From contig NZ_CP090958.1 in assembly GCF_025787225.1 (NCBI RefSeq), positions 897,856-961,855 of the forward strand: DNA of 64,000 nucleotides, written 5' to 3'. The stretch comes from Saxibacter everestensis. Its GTDB lineage: Bacteria > Actinomycetota > Actinomycetes > Actinomycetales > Brevibacteriaceae. Position 1 is the first letter of the stretch. The number at the start of each line of letters is the position of its first letter. Position numbers and translations under genes: made by a program. The notes under the pieces are model-generated. The model saw only the letters and a program-made list of their open reading frames with translations. It was not told where the DNA came from and ran no database searches. Of this stretch, positions 53,347 to 63,143 are shown piece by piece.

Positions 53347-53436
53347 ATAAGCCGCGCTCGCAGGCAACATTTGCGAACAATCCTTGTTTCATCACGCGCC
53401 GATCGGCGCACCGTGCGGATGACTATGAGGTGAGAC

Positions 53437-55202
<1,766 letters not shown>

Positions 55203-55232
55203 CAGGGCGCTGAGCCCCTCGCTGCGAGCTAG

Positions 55233-55238
55233 TAGGCT
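55233..55238 (+). promoter_or_regulatory. -10 hexamer before ffh
   Basis: TAGGCT followed by 6 nt (AGGAGA) and the ffh ATG at 55245. The AGGAG is too near to be a normal ribosome site, so a leaderless transcript is likely. Confidence 0.5.
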
Positions 55239-55244
55239 AGGAGA

Positions 55245-56831
55245 ATGTTCTCTTCGCTCTCTGACCGGCTGACAGCCACGTTTAAGAACCTCCGCGGCAA
55301 AGGTCGCCTATCCGAGGCCGATGTCGACGCGACAGTCCGTGAGATCCGCCGTGCGCTGCTCGATGCCGATGTTGCGTTGCCCGTCGTCAAGCAGTTCACC
55401 GCAGCCGTGCGGGAGCGCGCGCTGTCGGATGAGGTCTCGGGGGCGCTGAATCCGGCGCAACAGGTCGTCAAGATCGTCAACGACCAGCTGGTCGAGATTC
55501 TTGGCGGGCAGAGCCGCCGGTTGCAGTTCGCCAAGAACCCGCCGACCGTCATCATGCTGGCCGGACTTCAGGGTTCAGGAAAGACGACGCTTGCCGGAAA
55601 GCTCGGCAAATGGCTGAACGGGCAGGGGCATAAGCCGCTGCTGGTGGCCTGCGACCTTCAGCGTCCCAACGCAGTGAACCAGCTTCAGGTGGTCGGCCAG
55701 CGGGCCGGAGTTCAGGTCTTCGCACCGGAACCCGGTAACGGCGTGGGCGATCCGGTTGCGGTTGCGCGGGCCGGAGTGGCAGAGGCTGTAAGCAGACAGC
55801 ACGATATCGTCATCGTCGACACCGCGGGACGCCTCGGCATCGACGCGGAGCTGATGCAGCAGGCAACCGATATCCGCGACGCGGTCAGCCCCGATGAGGT
55901 GCTGTTCGTGATCGACGCGATGATCGGTCAGGACGCCGTGCAAACCGCCCAGGCGTTCGCCGACGGCGTGGACTTCACCGGGGTCGTGCTCTCCAAGCTC
56001 GACGGCGACGCACGGGGTGGTGCGGCGCTTTCGGTCGCCCAGGTAACCCAGCGTCCGGTGATGTTTGCCTCAACGGGTGAGGGCCTCGACGACTTCGAGC
56101 CTTTCCACCCCGATCGAATGGCCTCGCGCATCCTCGACATGGGTGACGTGCTCACCCTGATCGAGCAGGCCGAGAAGGCCTTCGACAACAAGGACGCCGA
56201 GGCCCTGGCATCGAAACTCGAAGGCGGCGAGGACTTCGACCTCAACGACTTCCTGACCCAGATGGCCAGCCTGCGCAATATGGGTTCGATCAAGAAGATG
56301 ATCGCTATGATGCCAGGTGCCGCGCAGATGCGTGAGCAGCTTGAGGCTTTCGACGAGCGTGAGGTCGACCGGGTCGAGGCAATCGTTCGGTCAATGACTC
56401 CGCACGAGCGGACCAACCCGAAAATTCTCAACGGTTCGCGCCGCTCCCGGATTGCCCGTGGCTCCGGAATGACAGTCACGGACGTCAATCAGCTGATGGA
56501 GCGCTTCAGCCAGGCGCAGAAGATGATGCGCCAGATGCGCTCCGGCAAGGGCATGCCGAACATGCCAGGTATGGGGGGCATGCCTGGGATGGGCGGCGGG
56601 ACGCCGGGCATGGGTGGATTCAGTGGTGGGTCCAAGAAGTCGAAGGGCAAGGCTCTGTCGAAGAACAAGCGCAAGGGCGGAAAGTCGGGCAACCCGGCGA
56701 AGCGGGCGCAGGAAGCCACCGGCGTGACGGCGAAGAAGTCCGAGCCCGGTGCGGCATTCGGCGGTAAGTCGGAGGACGCGTTCGACCCGTCCAACCTGCC
56801 GAAGGATTTCAGCTCGTTCCTGGGCAAGTAG
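55245..56831 (+). CDS. ffh: Signal recognition particle protein Ffh
   Basis: SRP54 GTPase delivering nascent membrane and secreted proteins to FtsY. N domain (1-90), G domain with GLQGSGKTTLAGKLG (about 106), DTAGRLGID (about 191), TKLDGDARGG-type SKLDGDARGG, then Met-rich M domain (about 310-445, GSRRSRIARGSG RNA-binding). A Gly/Met/Pro repeat stretch (about 440-465) and a basic Lys-rich tail follow, making 528 residues, somewhat long. ATG 55245. Confidence 0.97.
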   Translation: MFSSLSDRLTATFKNLRGKGRLSEADVDATVREIRRALLDADVALPVVKQFTAAVRERALSDEVSGALNPAQQVVKIVNDQLVEILGGQSRRLQFAKNPPTVIMLAGLQGSGKTTLAGKLGKWLNGQGHKPLLVACDLQRPNAVNQLQVVGQRAGVQVFAPEPGNGVGDPVAVARAGVAEAVSRQHDIVIVDTAGRLGIDAELMQQATDIRDAVSPDEVLFVIDAMIGQDAVQTAQAFADGVDFTGVVLSKLDGDARGGAALSVAQVTQRPVMFASTGEGLDDFEPFHPDRMASRILDMGDVLTLIEQAEKAFDNKDAEALASKLEGGEDFDLNDFLTQMASLRNMGSIKKMIAMMPGAAQMREQLEAFDEREVDRVEAIVRSMTPHERTNPKILNGSRRSRIARGSGMTVTDVNQLMERFSQAQKMMRQMRSGKGMPNMPGMGGMPGMGGGTPGMGGFSGGSKKSKGKALSKNKRKGGKSGNPAKRAQEATGVTAKKSEPGAAFGGKSEDAFDPSNLPKDFSSFLGK

Positions 56832-56894
56832 CCCTTTCCCGGAGGGTAGTCGTCTCCGGGCAGGGGCGATTGGGCGAACGGCCCGGCTTTCTGG

Positions 56895-56900
56895 CACAAT
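56895..56900 (+). promoter_or_regulatory. Candidate -10 of the rpsP operon promoter
   Basis: CACAAT with TTGGGC at 56870-56875, spacer 19 nt. It lies about 140 nt before the rpsP start; a GC hairpin CCCGGAG/CTCCGGG (56838-56860) without T-tract separates it from ffh. Confidence 0.4.
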
Positions 56901-57039
56901 AGCTAGCTGTACCCGGTGTGCTTCAGGCCCTCTAAATCTGAGGTACGTGCCGTGTCCATGTAGTCCATGACTCGTAGCCAACCCCACGGCTATGTCTCGC
57001 CAGACTCAACAAATCACAGAACCAGGAGACACCACCCAA

Positions 57040-57456
57040 GTGGCAGTCAAAATTCGTTTAAAGCGTTTCGGCAAGATTCGCGCCCCGTTCTACCGAGTTG
57101 TCGTCGCCGACGCACGCACCAAGCGTGACGGCCGCGCCATCGAAGAGATCGGGATGTACCACCCACTTCGTGAGCCATCGCTCATCGAGATCAACTCCGA
57201 GCGGGCACAGTACTGGCTCAGCGTTGGCGCACAGCCGACCGAGCAGGTCGCCGCTCTGCTGAAGATCACCGGTGACTGGCAGAAGTTCAAGGGCCTGCCC
57301 GGCGCCGAAGGAACTCTTCGCCAGCCAGAGGCCAAGGCAGAGTTCGTTGCTCCGAGCGGTGAGTCGGTTGTGCGTGAAGCCGTCACCCCGAAGAGCAAGA
57401 AGTCTGAGGAAGCTCCGGCCGAAGAGGCAAGCACAGAAGAATCCACAGAGGGCTGA
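57040..57456 (+). CDS. rpsP: 30S ribosomal protein S16
   Basis: [31 protein letters not shown] is the S16 signature at the N-terminus. GTG 57040 is chosen since the longer frame adds non-homologous residues; AGGAG is 11 nt upstream. 138 residues, with a Glu/Ala/Ser-rich C-terminal extension (about 90-138) typical of actinobacteria. First gene of rpsP-khpA-rimM-trmD. Confidence 0.96.
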   Translation: MAVKIRLKRFGKIRAPFYRVVVADARTKRDGRAIEEIGMYHPLREPSLIEINSERAQYWLSVGAQPTEQVAALLKITGDWQKFKGLPGAEGTLRQPEAKAEFVAPSGESVVREAVTPKSKKSEEAPAEEASTEESTEG

Positions 57457-57458
57457 CA

Positions 57459-57692
57459 ATGCTGTCTGAAGCACTCGAACACCTGGTCAAAGGCATCGTA
57501 GACAACCCTGACGATGTCGAGGTCCGCGCGAAAGAAAGCCGCCGCGGCCAGTTGCTGGAAGTTCGGGTGCATCCGGACGATCTCGGCCGGGTGATTGGCC
57601 GCGCCGGACGCACAGCGAAAGCACTGCGCACCGTCGTGACCTCCCTAGCCGGAAACGAGCCGGTGCGGGTCGATCTTGTGGAGACCTGCTAG
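57459..57692 (+). CDS. khpA: KH-domain RNA-binding protein
   Basis: 77-residue single KH domain with the GXXG loop in RVIGRAGRTAKALR (about 44-57). Position between rpsP and rimM is conserved. In relatives KhpA pairs with KhpB and affects cell division and RNA stability. ATG starts 2 nt after the rpsP stop. Confidence 0.93.
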   Translation: MLSEALEHLVKGIVDNPDDVEVRAKESRRGQLLEVRVHPDDLGRVIGRAGRTAKALRTVVTSLAGNEPVRVDLVETC

Positions 57693-57717
57693 AAGAACGA
57701 CGCATGAGTGAAGAAGC

Positions 57718-57753
57718 GACTTTCGACTCCGAACGGAGCTCAAGGTCGCTTCT
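57718..57753 (+). terminator. Hairpin between khpA and rimM
   Basis: AGCGACTTTCGA... and the later AAGGTCGCTT share complementary AGCGAC/GTCGCT arms, followed by CTTTGCTTTT. A T-rich stretch follows the right arm, as in a terminator, but the stem is interrupted. Confidence 0.4.
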
Positions 57754-57815
57754 TTGCTTTTAGCGCACTCTCTGCCCCCAGTGGACGAATCACCGAAGAT
57801 GAACTAAGGACGACG

Positions 57816-58331
57816 ATGAATGTTGTTGCACGGATCGGCAAGCCGCACGGCATCCGTGGCGAGGTGACCGTCGAGGTGCGCACCGACGCGCCCGACCAGC
57901 GGTTCGTAGCCGGCGCCGGGTTCGCCACGCTTCCTGACCGGGGGACGCTGACGCTCAAATCGGCCAGATGGCACAACTCGCGTCTTCTGCTGACCTTCGA
58001 CGAACTGTCCGACCGGAACCGCGCCGAGGAGTTTCGCAACACCGAGCTGCTTGTCGCGGCCGACGACATCGTCGACGAGGACGACGCCTGGGACAGCGAT
58101 GAGCTGGAGGGGCTGACCGTTGAGATCGAGGATGCCGACGGCCGCCGGAAGGTCGGCGAGGTCCTTCGGGTCGATTACGGCGTTGCACAGGACCTGCTGG
58201 TCTTCCGCCACGTTGCAGGTCACGAGGTGCTCGTGCCGTTCGTGGAACAGATCGTTCCTGAGGTGGACGTCGACGCCGGCCGGATTCTGCTCGATCCTCC
58301 GGGCGGTCTGCTCGACCCGCCGGACGCTTAA
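57816..58331 (+). CDS. rimM: 16S rRNA processing protein RimM
   Basis: 30S maturation factor binding S19. [24 protein letters not shown] start, then [21 protein letters not shown] and a PRC-barrel C-terminal domain (about 90-165). ATG 57816 with AAGGA 5 nt upstream gives 171 residues; the frame from 57708 adds a non-homologous segment. 123 nt after khpA; a palindrome at about 57718-57753 could be a weak terminator or attenuator. Confidence 0.95.
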   Translation: MNVVARIGKPHGIRGEVTVEVRTDAPDQRFVAGAGFATLPDRGTLTLKSARWHNSRLLLTFDELSDRNRAEEFRNTELLVAADDIVDEDDAWDSDELEGLTVEIEDADGRRKVGEVLRVDYGVAQDLLVFRHVAGHEVLVPFVEQIVPEVDVDAGRILLDPPGGLLDPPDA

Positions 58332-58345
58332 GGAGTTTGGCAGGT

Positions 58346-59134
58346 ATGAGACTAGATGTGCTCTCGATCTTCCCGGATTACCTCGCGCCGTTGCGGCTCT
58401 CACTGATTGGTAAGGCCCAGGCGGCTGGGACGATCCGGCTTTCGGTTCACGATCTCCGCGACTACACCCATGACCGGCATCGCACAGTTGACGACACTCC
58501 GTACGGCGGCGGTGCCGGCATGGTGATGCGGCCGGAACCGTGGGGGGAGGCGTTCGACGATCTGCTGTCGACTGCGGACGGTGATCCACGTCCGCTGGTG
58601 ATAGTGCCGAGCCCGGCGGGAATACGGTTCAACCAGCAGCTGGCCCGTGAACTGGCGATCGAGCCGTGGCTCGTCTTTGCCTGCGGTCGCTATGAGGGCA
58701 TCGATCAGCGGGTGTTCGATCACACAGCGACAGTGGCCAGGGTCATCCCGGTCAGCCTGGGTGACTATGTGCTCAACGGGGGAGAAGTCGCCGCGATGGC
58801 GATGATTGAGGCTATCGCGCGCCTGATCCCCGGTGTCGTGGGCAACCCTGAGTCACTGACCGAAGAATCGCACGAAGACGGTCTGCTCGAGTATCCGGTG
58901 TACACCAAACCTTCGACCTGGCGCGGGCTGGCAGTTCCGGAGATACTGCTCTCCGGCAATCACGCAAAAATCGACCGGTGGCGGCGCGACGAGTCGCTGC
59001 GCCGGACTGCCCGACAGCGCCCCGACCTGCTGCAGGAGCTTCCGGCAACGGAGCTGGACAAGGCAGACCTCGCCATCCTGGCCGAGCTCGGGTTCACACC
59101 AGGGGACGACGGCCGGATCCGCGCTCACATCTGA
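58346..59134 (+). CDS. trmD: tRNA (guanine(37)-N(1))-methyltransferase
   Basis: SPOUT methyltransferase preventing +1 frameshifts at proline codons. [12 protein letters not shown], the [18 protein letters not shown] loop, [13 protein letters not shown] and the knot [15 protein letters not shown] are diagnostic. ATG 58346 with AAGGAG 10 nt upstream; the TTG at 58337 is too close to it. 262 residues, about 10-20 longer than E. coli TrmD. 14 nt after rimM. Confidence 0.96.
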   Translation: MRLDVLSIFPDYLAPLRLSLIGKAQAAGTIRLSVHDLRDYTHDRHRTVDDTPYGGGAGMVMRPEPWGEAFDDLLSTADGDPRPLVIVPSPAGIRFNQQLARELAIEPWLVFACGRYEGIDQRVFDHTATVARVIPVSLGDYVLNGGEVAAMAMIEAIARLIPGVVGNPESLTEESHEDGLLEYPVYTKPSTWRGLAVPEILLSGNHAKIDRWRRDESLRRTARQRPDLLQELPATELDKADLAILAELGFTPGDDGRIRAHI

Positions 59135-59333
59135 CGATTTCGGCTCGCAGGCGATGCTGTGGCAGAATTGAGCCTTGTGTCTGCCGATGGCGCCCTGCCA
59201 CAGGGGAGTCGTCATCTACTGGCTGCGGTTTGGCAGCTGATGGCAGACAGACTCTCACTTTGACAATGCAGGCCTTTGAGTTCTGCACGTGAAAATCGCG
59301 GGTGGCCTGTGGCACCTGCAGGGAAGAGAAACA

Positions 59334-59675
59334 ATGCACAAGCTTGATGCTCTAGATGCCGCCTCGCTGCGGTCCGACGTACCGGACTTCCGTCCCGGCG
59401 ACACGCTGAAGGTACACGTTAAGGTCGTGGAAGGCACCCGCTCGCGCGTGCAGGTCTTCCAGGGTGTCGTCATCCGCCGTCAGGGCCACGGCGTACGCGA
59501 GACGTTCACGATCCGCAAAATCAGCTTCGGCGTTGGCGTCGAGCGCACCTTCCCGGTGCATTCGCCGGTCCTCGACAAGATCGAACTGCTGACTCGCGGC
59601 GACGTTCGCCGCGCCAAGCTGTACTACCTGCGCAAGCTGCGCGGTAAGGCCGCGAAGATTCGCGAAAAGCGCTAA
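59334..59675 (+). CDS. rplS: 50S ribosomal protein L19
   Basis: [21 protein letters not shown] start and [20 protein letters not shown] are diagnostic. ATG 59334 with GGGAAGAG upstream; 113 residues. Preceded by 199 nt of leader without a gene, which may carry its own promoter and L19 regulation, though I see no known leader motif. A strong terminator follows 34 nt after the stop. Confidence 0.96.
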   Translation: MHKLDALDAASLRSDVPDFRPGDTLKVHVKVVEGTRSRVQVFQGVVIRRQGHGVRETFTIRKISFGVGVERTFPVHSPVLDKIELLTRGDVRRAKLYYLRKLRGKAAKIREKR

Positions 59676-59689
59676 TCAGCCACGCACGC

Positions 59690-60355
59690 GTGACATCAGC
59701 TTCAGAAGAGAAAACCCCCAGGGCTCGTCCTCGGGGGTTTTCTTGGCGTCGATGGCCGGCATGGTTGCTGGTGTCGATCCTGCTGGCCGCCCTGATTCGT
59801 GGATTTCTTGTGCAGACGTACTCGATTCCGTCCGATTCGATGGAGCCCACGCTTTCGGTCGGTGATCAGATTGTGGTCTGGCGCCCGGCGTACACGATCT
59901 CCGGGCCTGAGCGGGGTGACATCGTTGTCTTCGACGGCCGTGGCACGTTCATTCCCGACGAGGAAGTTCCAACCGGGCTGGCCGCGCTCGGCTCCGAGGT
60001 GGGCTCCTGGTTCGGCCTCACGAACAGAAATGCCTATGTGGTGAAACGGGTGATCGGCGTCGGTGGCGATCGCATCACTTGCTGCACCGATGGCGGCAAA
60101 CTTGTAGTCAATGGCGAACCACTGGACGAACCGTACGTCCAGAATGGCGACGTTCCCAGCGAACGCGACTTCGACGTGACGGTGCCAGAGGGCAGACTGT
60201 GGCTGATGGGCGATCATCGCAGTGACTCGGCAGATTCCCGCGCCCATCTGGGCGACCCCGGCGGCGGCATGCTGCCTGCCGGACGGGTGGTCGGGAAAGT
60301 CACCGGAATTGTGCTGCCACCGGCTCGCTTCGGTACGGTAAAACACGGGTCCTAG
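59690..60355 (+). CDS. lepB: Signal peptidase I, first copy
   Basis: Type I signal peptidase with one N-terminal membrane helix (about 25-43), catalytic Ser in PSDSMEPTL (about 48), catalytic Lys in VVKRVIGVGGDRI (about 117) and the GDHRSDSADSR box. GTG 59690 (221 residues) is the only start giving a normal cytosolic N-terminus, yet the rplS terminator lies over codons 7-19; TTG/GTG codons at about 59762-59770 are alternatives that would leave almost no cytosolic part. Second signal peptidase gene follows. Confidence 0.88.
   Translation: MTSASEEKTPRARPRGFSWRRWPAWLLVSILLAALIRGFLVQTYSIPSDSMEPTLSVGDQIVVWRPAYTISGPERGDIVVFDGRGTFIPDEEVPTGLAALGSEVGSWFGLTNRNAYVVKRVIGVGGDRITCCTDGGKLVVNGEPLDEPYVQNGDVPSERDFDVTVPEGRLWLMGDHRSDSADSRAHLGDPGGGMLPAGRVVGKVTGIVLPPARFGTVKHGS
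59710..59744 (+). terminator. Strong terminator overlapping the 5' end of lepB copy 1
   Basis: Ten-bp stem GAAAACCCCC/GGGGGTTTTC (59710-59719 with 59733-59742), extended by AGG/CCT in the loop, then TT. Located 35 nt after rplS and inside the annotated lepB frame. Confidence 0.88.
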
Positions 60356-60392
60356 CCGGTCGGCACGCGACCATCAGTTAAGAGGAGAACGA

Positions 60393-61112
60393 GTGGCAAG
60401 GAATATCGAGGCGGCTTTCGCCGACGAACTTGCCCGGTTCGACCGTCCGTCGCCGCGGGTACGGGTGGCAGGCTGGTTGCGTGAACTCGCCTTCATCGTC
60501 GTCGCGGCGCTCCTGCTATCGGTGCTGTTCAAGCTGTTTCTGGTGCGGGCCTTTTACATTCCATCCGCATCGATGGAATCCACACTTGATGTCGACGACC
60601 GGATCCTGGTCAACCAGCTGTCGCCTGGGCTGATGCCGCTGGAGCGAGGCGACATCGTGGTGTTCAACGACCCGGGCGGCTGGCTGCCGGAGACCGAGCA
60701 GGAGAATTCCGTGGTCGGTGGTGCGCTGACCTTCATCGGGCTGCTGCCGCAGGATGCCGGCGAGCAGGTGGTCAAGCGCGTCATCGGTCTTCCCGGAGAC
60801 CGGATCGAATGCTGTTCCGCTGATGGGAACCTGATCGTCAATGGTCAGCCGATCAGGGAGAAGTACGTCCACCGAGGCTCACCGCCGTCAGATATTGCCT
60901 TCGACGTCGAGGTGCCCGACGACCGGATCTGGGTGATGGGTGACAACCGGTCCAACTCGGCGGACTCCCGTTACCATATGGACCAGCAGGGGCACGGAAC
61001 GATTCCGGTGTCGTCGGTCGTCGGCACAGTCTTCGTGATTAACTGGCCACTGGAGCGATTCCGCTGGATCTCCAACCCTGCCGATGTGTTCGCGCACGTC
61101 CCGGAAAGTTAG
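60393..61112 (+). CDS. lepB: Signal peptidase I, second copy
   Basis: Paralogue of the preceding gene: TM helix (about 32-55), catalytic Ser in PSASMESTL (about 61), Lys in VVKRVIGLPGDRI (about 128), GDNRSNSADSR box. Lacks an unusual insertion; 239 residues, GTG with AGAGGAG 5-8 nt upstream. Tandem lepB genes are known in high-GC Gram-positives (several in Streptomyces) and may divide substrates. Followed 5 nt later by rnhB. Confidence 0.95.
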   Translation: MARNIEAAFADELARFDRPSPRVRVAGWLRELAFIVVAALLLSVLFKLFLVRAFYIPSASMESTLDVDDRILVNQLSPGLMPLERGDIVVFNDPGGWLPETEQENSVVGGALTFIGLLPQDAGEQVVKRVIGLPGDRIECCSADGNLIVNGQPIREKYVHRGSPPSDIAFDVEVPDDRIWVMGDNRSNSADSRYHMDQQGHGTIPVSSVVGTVFVINWPLERFRWISNPADVFAHVPES

Positions 61113-61117
61113 CCGCA

Positions 61118-61960
61118 ATGTCCGCAGCACCCACCCTGAAACTGGAACGATCGCTGATGGCAGAAGGCCACCGGCTGATCGCTGCCGTTGACGAAGTCGG
61201 ACGCGGTGCGCTGGCCGGGCCGGTGAGCGTCGGCGTTGTCCTCGTCGATGTGACGGTCGCCCGCAGCCTGCGCGGTGTGCGCGATTCCAAGCTACTGCCA
61301 CCGGCGCGGCGCGAGGCGCTCGTCGACGGAATCCGTCGCTGGTCGGTTGGTTGCGCGGTCGGTCATGCCGGGCCGGAGGAAATTGACGACGTCGGGCTCA
61401 CAGCCGCATTGGGCATTGCCGGACGACGTGCCCTGGGTCAGTTGCAATCCGTTCCGGACGTCGTCCTGCTTGACGGCAACCATGACTGGATCTCCGGCCG
61501 CGGTCTTCAGCTGGACCTGCTCGGCAGCGCGGACGTTGACGACACGGCCAGTGTGCATGTGCCCCCGGTAGTCACGTCGATCAAGGCGGATATGCGCTGC
61601 TCGTCGGTCGCAGCTGCCAGCGTGCTCGCCAAGGTCGCACGCGACGCGATCATGGTCGAGAGCGCGCAGCAGTTCCCGGGTTTCGGCTGGGAGGTAAACA
61701 AGGGCTATGGCACGGTCGCCCATCGCGAGCGGATTGCCGCGGTTGGTCCCACGCCTTTGCACCGGCAGACCTGGCGACTGATTGCGGATCCCGTCGTTGG
61801 CGCTGGCGACGGGCTTGGTGAGGACCTCGGTGGTGGCGTCGGCGAGGACCTTGGTGACGCCGTCGGCGAGGACCTTGGTGACGCCGTCGGCCTCGCCGCA
61901 GACGGCGGGTTGTCCGATCTGCCGGGGCAGGCTGTGCGGCCCATTGGCGTAGAGGCATGA
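61118..61960 (+). CDS. rnhB: Ribonuclease HII with a repetitive C-terminal extension
   Basis: Removes ribonucleotides and RNA primers from DNA. Catalytic residues D25/E26 in AAVDEVGRGALAG, Asp in VVLLDGNHDW (about 117) and the KVARDAIM region. The conserved fold ends around residue 222 (HRQTWRLIADPV); the following about 58 residues are Gly/Asp/Glu-rich and contain three 8-residue units GEDLG-type encoded by 24-bp tandem repeats. Extension is not part of the family. ATG 61118. Confidence 0.93.
   Translation: MSAAPTLKLERSLMAEGHRLIAAVDEVGRGALAGPVSVGVVLVDVTVARSLRGVRDSKLLPPARREALVDGIRRWSVGCAVGHAGPEEIDDVGLTAALGIAGRRALGQLQSVPDVVLLDGNHDWISGRGLQLDLLGSADVDDTASVHVPPVVTSIKADMRCSSVAAASVLAKVARDAIMVESAQQFPGFGWEVNKGYGTVAHRERIAAVGPTPLHRQTWRLIADPVVGAGDGLGEDLGGGVGEDLGDAVGEDLGDAVGLAADGGLSDLPGQAVRPIGVEA
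61817..61888 (+). repeat. Three 24-bp tandem repeats in rnhB
   Basis: Units at 61817-61840, 61841-61864 and 61865-61888; the last two are identical, the first diverged. In frame, encoding eight residues each (GEDLGDAV). Confidence 0.95.
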
Positions 61961-61967
61961 TTGAGTA

Positions 61968-62285
61968 ATGAGCGCCGAAGATCTTGAGAATTACGAAACT
62001 GATATGGAGCTTCAGCTCTATCGGGAGTACCGCGATGTCGTTGGCCTCTTCAGCTACGTTGTGGAGACCGAGCGCCGGTTCTATCTGGCGAACCATGTGG
62101 ATTTGCGGGCGTGCAGCGATAACGGCGAGGTCTACTTCGAGCTGACCTTGAAGGACGCCTGGGTTTGGGACGTCTACCGCTCTGCCCGCTTCGTTAAAAC
62201 AGTTCGCGTCGTCACGTTCAAGGACGTCAACGTCGAGGAACTTTCAAAGAGTGACCTGGAACTGCCGAAAGGCCTGGAAAACTAG
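61968..62285 (+). CDS. DUF2469 family protein
   Basis: 105 residues, strongly conserved in actinobacteria: MSAEDLENYETDMELQLYRE start, VVETERRFYLANHVDL and VWDVYRSARFVKTVRVVTFKDVNVEEL. Position between rnhB and yraN is conserved. Function unknown. Starts 7 nt after rnhB. Confidence 0.95.
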   Translation: MSAEDLENYETDMELQLYREYRDVVGLFSYVVETERRFYLANHVDLRACSDNGEVYFELTLKDAWVWDVYRSARFVKTVRVVTFKDVNVEELSKSDLELPKGLEN

Positions 62286-62349
62286 GCTGTACGTTCCGGA
62301 GAACACCGCCTGAGGAGAGCTCGGCCAGAGGTCTGAAAGGATGACGCAA

Positions 62350-62937
62350 ATGGCCGAACCCCATGTGTACAGACAGCGCTGGAGCATCGTTGTCTTGATT
62401 GTCACCGCCCTCTTCAGCATCGTCGTGCCGATACTCACTTTCATCTATGAAACGCCCTTGGCAGGACTACAAGATCTAGCCCAACTGGCTGTTCTTCCGA
62501 CTGCGGTGCTGTTCATCTTCGTAATTCCGAAGCTCGAGGTAGCCGCTGACTACGTCAGAATCAGGAACGTTTTTCGTACGATCACGGTGCCGTGGTCTCA
62601 GATACTCGCAGTAGAAATGCGATGGGCTTTGAGAATAAGAACCCCTGAAGGCACGCACGCCGCATGGGCTGTGCCCCTCCCTGGCCGGACAACAGGGGTG
62701 GGCTCACTCGTTGGCGGCAGACCATCGGTCGCTGTCCCTTTTGAACCATCGCGGACTCAGGAGATGCGCGCGGCCCCGGAGGCAGCGCAACACATACTCA
62801 GGCACCTCGAGTCGACGACGCAAGAGACCGAGATCGCAAACGATCAGCGAGTGGCGGTGCGCTGGAATTGGGTGAGTGCAGTAATGCTAGCTATCACTCT
62901 GACGCTCAGCCTCGCCATCAATCTTGCAACTAAATAG
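62350..62937 (+). CDS. PH-like domain membrane protein
   Basis: 195 residues with two N-terminal TM helices (about 12-34 and 42-60), a PH-like beta region (about 65-125: LEVAADYVRIRNVFRTITVPWSQI) and a C-terminal TM (about 172-192). ATG 62350 is chosen because AAAGGA is 8 nt upstream; ATG 62341 abuts it. Codon and base composition are visibly more AT-rich than its neighbours, and it separates DUF2469 from yraN, suggesting later acquisition. Function unknown. Confidence 0.78.
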   Translation: MAEPHVYRQRWSIVVLIVTALFSIVVPILTFIYETPLAGLQDLAQLAVLPTAVLFIFVIPKLEVAADYVRIRNVFRTITVPWSQILAVEMRWALRIRTPEGTHAAWAVPLPGRTTGVGSLVGGRPSVAVPFEPSRTQEMRAAPEAAQHILRHLESTTQETEIANDQRVAVRWNWVSAVMLAITLTLSLAINLATK

Positions 62938-63065
62938 GCGGTCGCGACCAGGACTGCTCGACCAGACCTGCTTCGCTGAGTAGGTGAACCAGATCGGATG
63001 TCAGAACCGGCTGAACCTTAAAGTCCTCAGAACACTGTCGTCCACAGGAAGCACCGCAACGTAAG

Positions 63066-63074
63066 TTATCCACA
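63066..63074 (+). promoter_or_regulatory. Consensus DnaA box
   Basis: TTATCCACA, a perfect match to the 9-mer consensus. A second, seven of nine match (TCGTCCACA) is at 63038-63046. Isolated from any origin-type gene in the window. Confidence 0.55.
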
Positions 63075-63083
63075 ATTTCCGTT

Positions 63084-63135
63084 CACCTCCGCCCTGGCTG
63101 TGCCCCGCATCTCATGCTTGGTTCAGGCGGAGGTG
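63084..63135 (+). promoter_or_regulatory. Inverted repeat sequestering the yraN ribosome site
   Basis: CACCTCCGCC (63084-63093) is the exact complement of GGCGGAGGTG (63126-63135), which contains the yraN Shine-Dalgarno. Loop of 32 nt. Confidence 0.65.
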
Positions 63136-63143
63136 TACGGAAA

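Noticed and set aside
53262-53436. An AmtR box before amtB.
   Set aside because: No sequence resembling the CTATCGATAG-type motif is visible; a GlnR-like half-site fits better.
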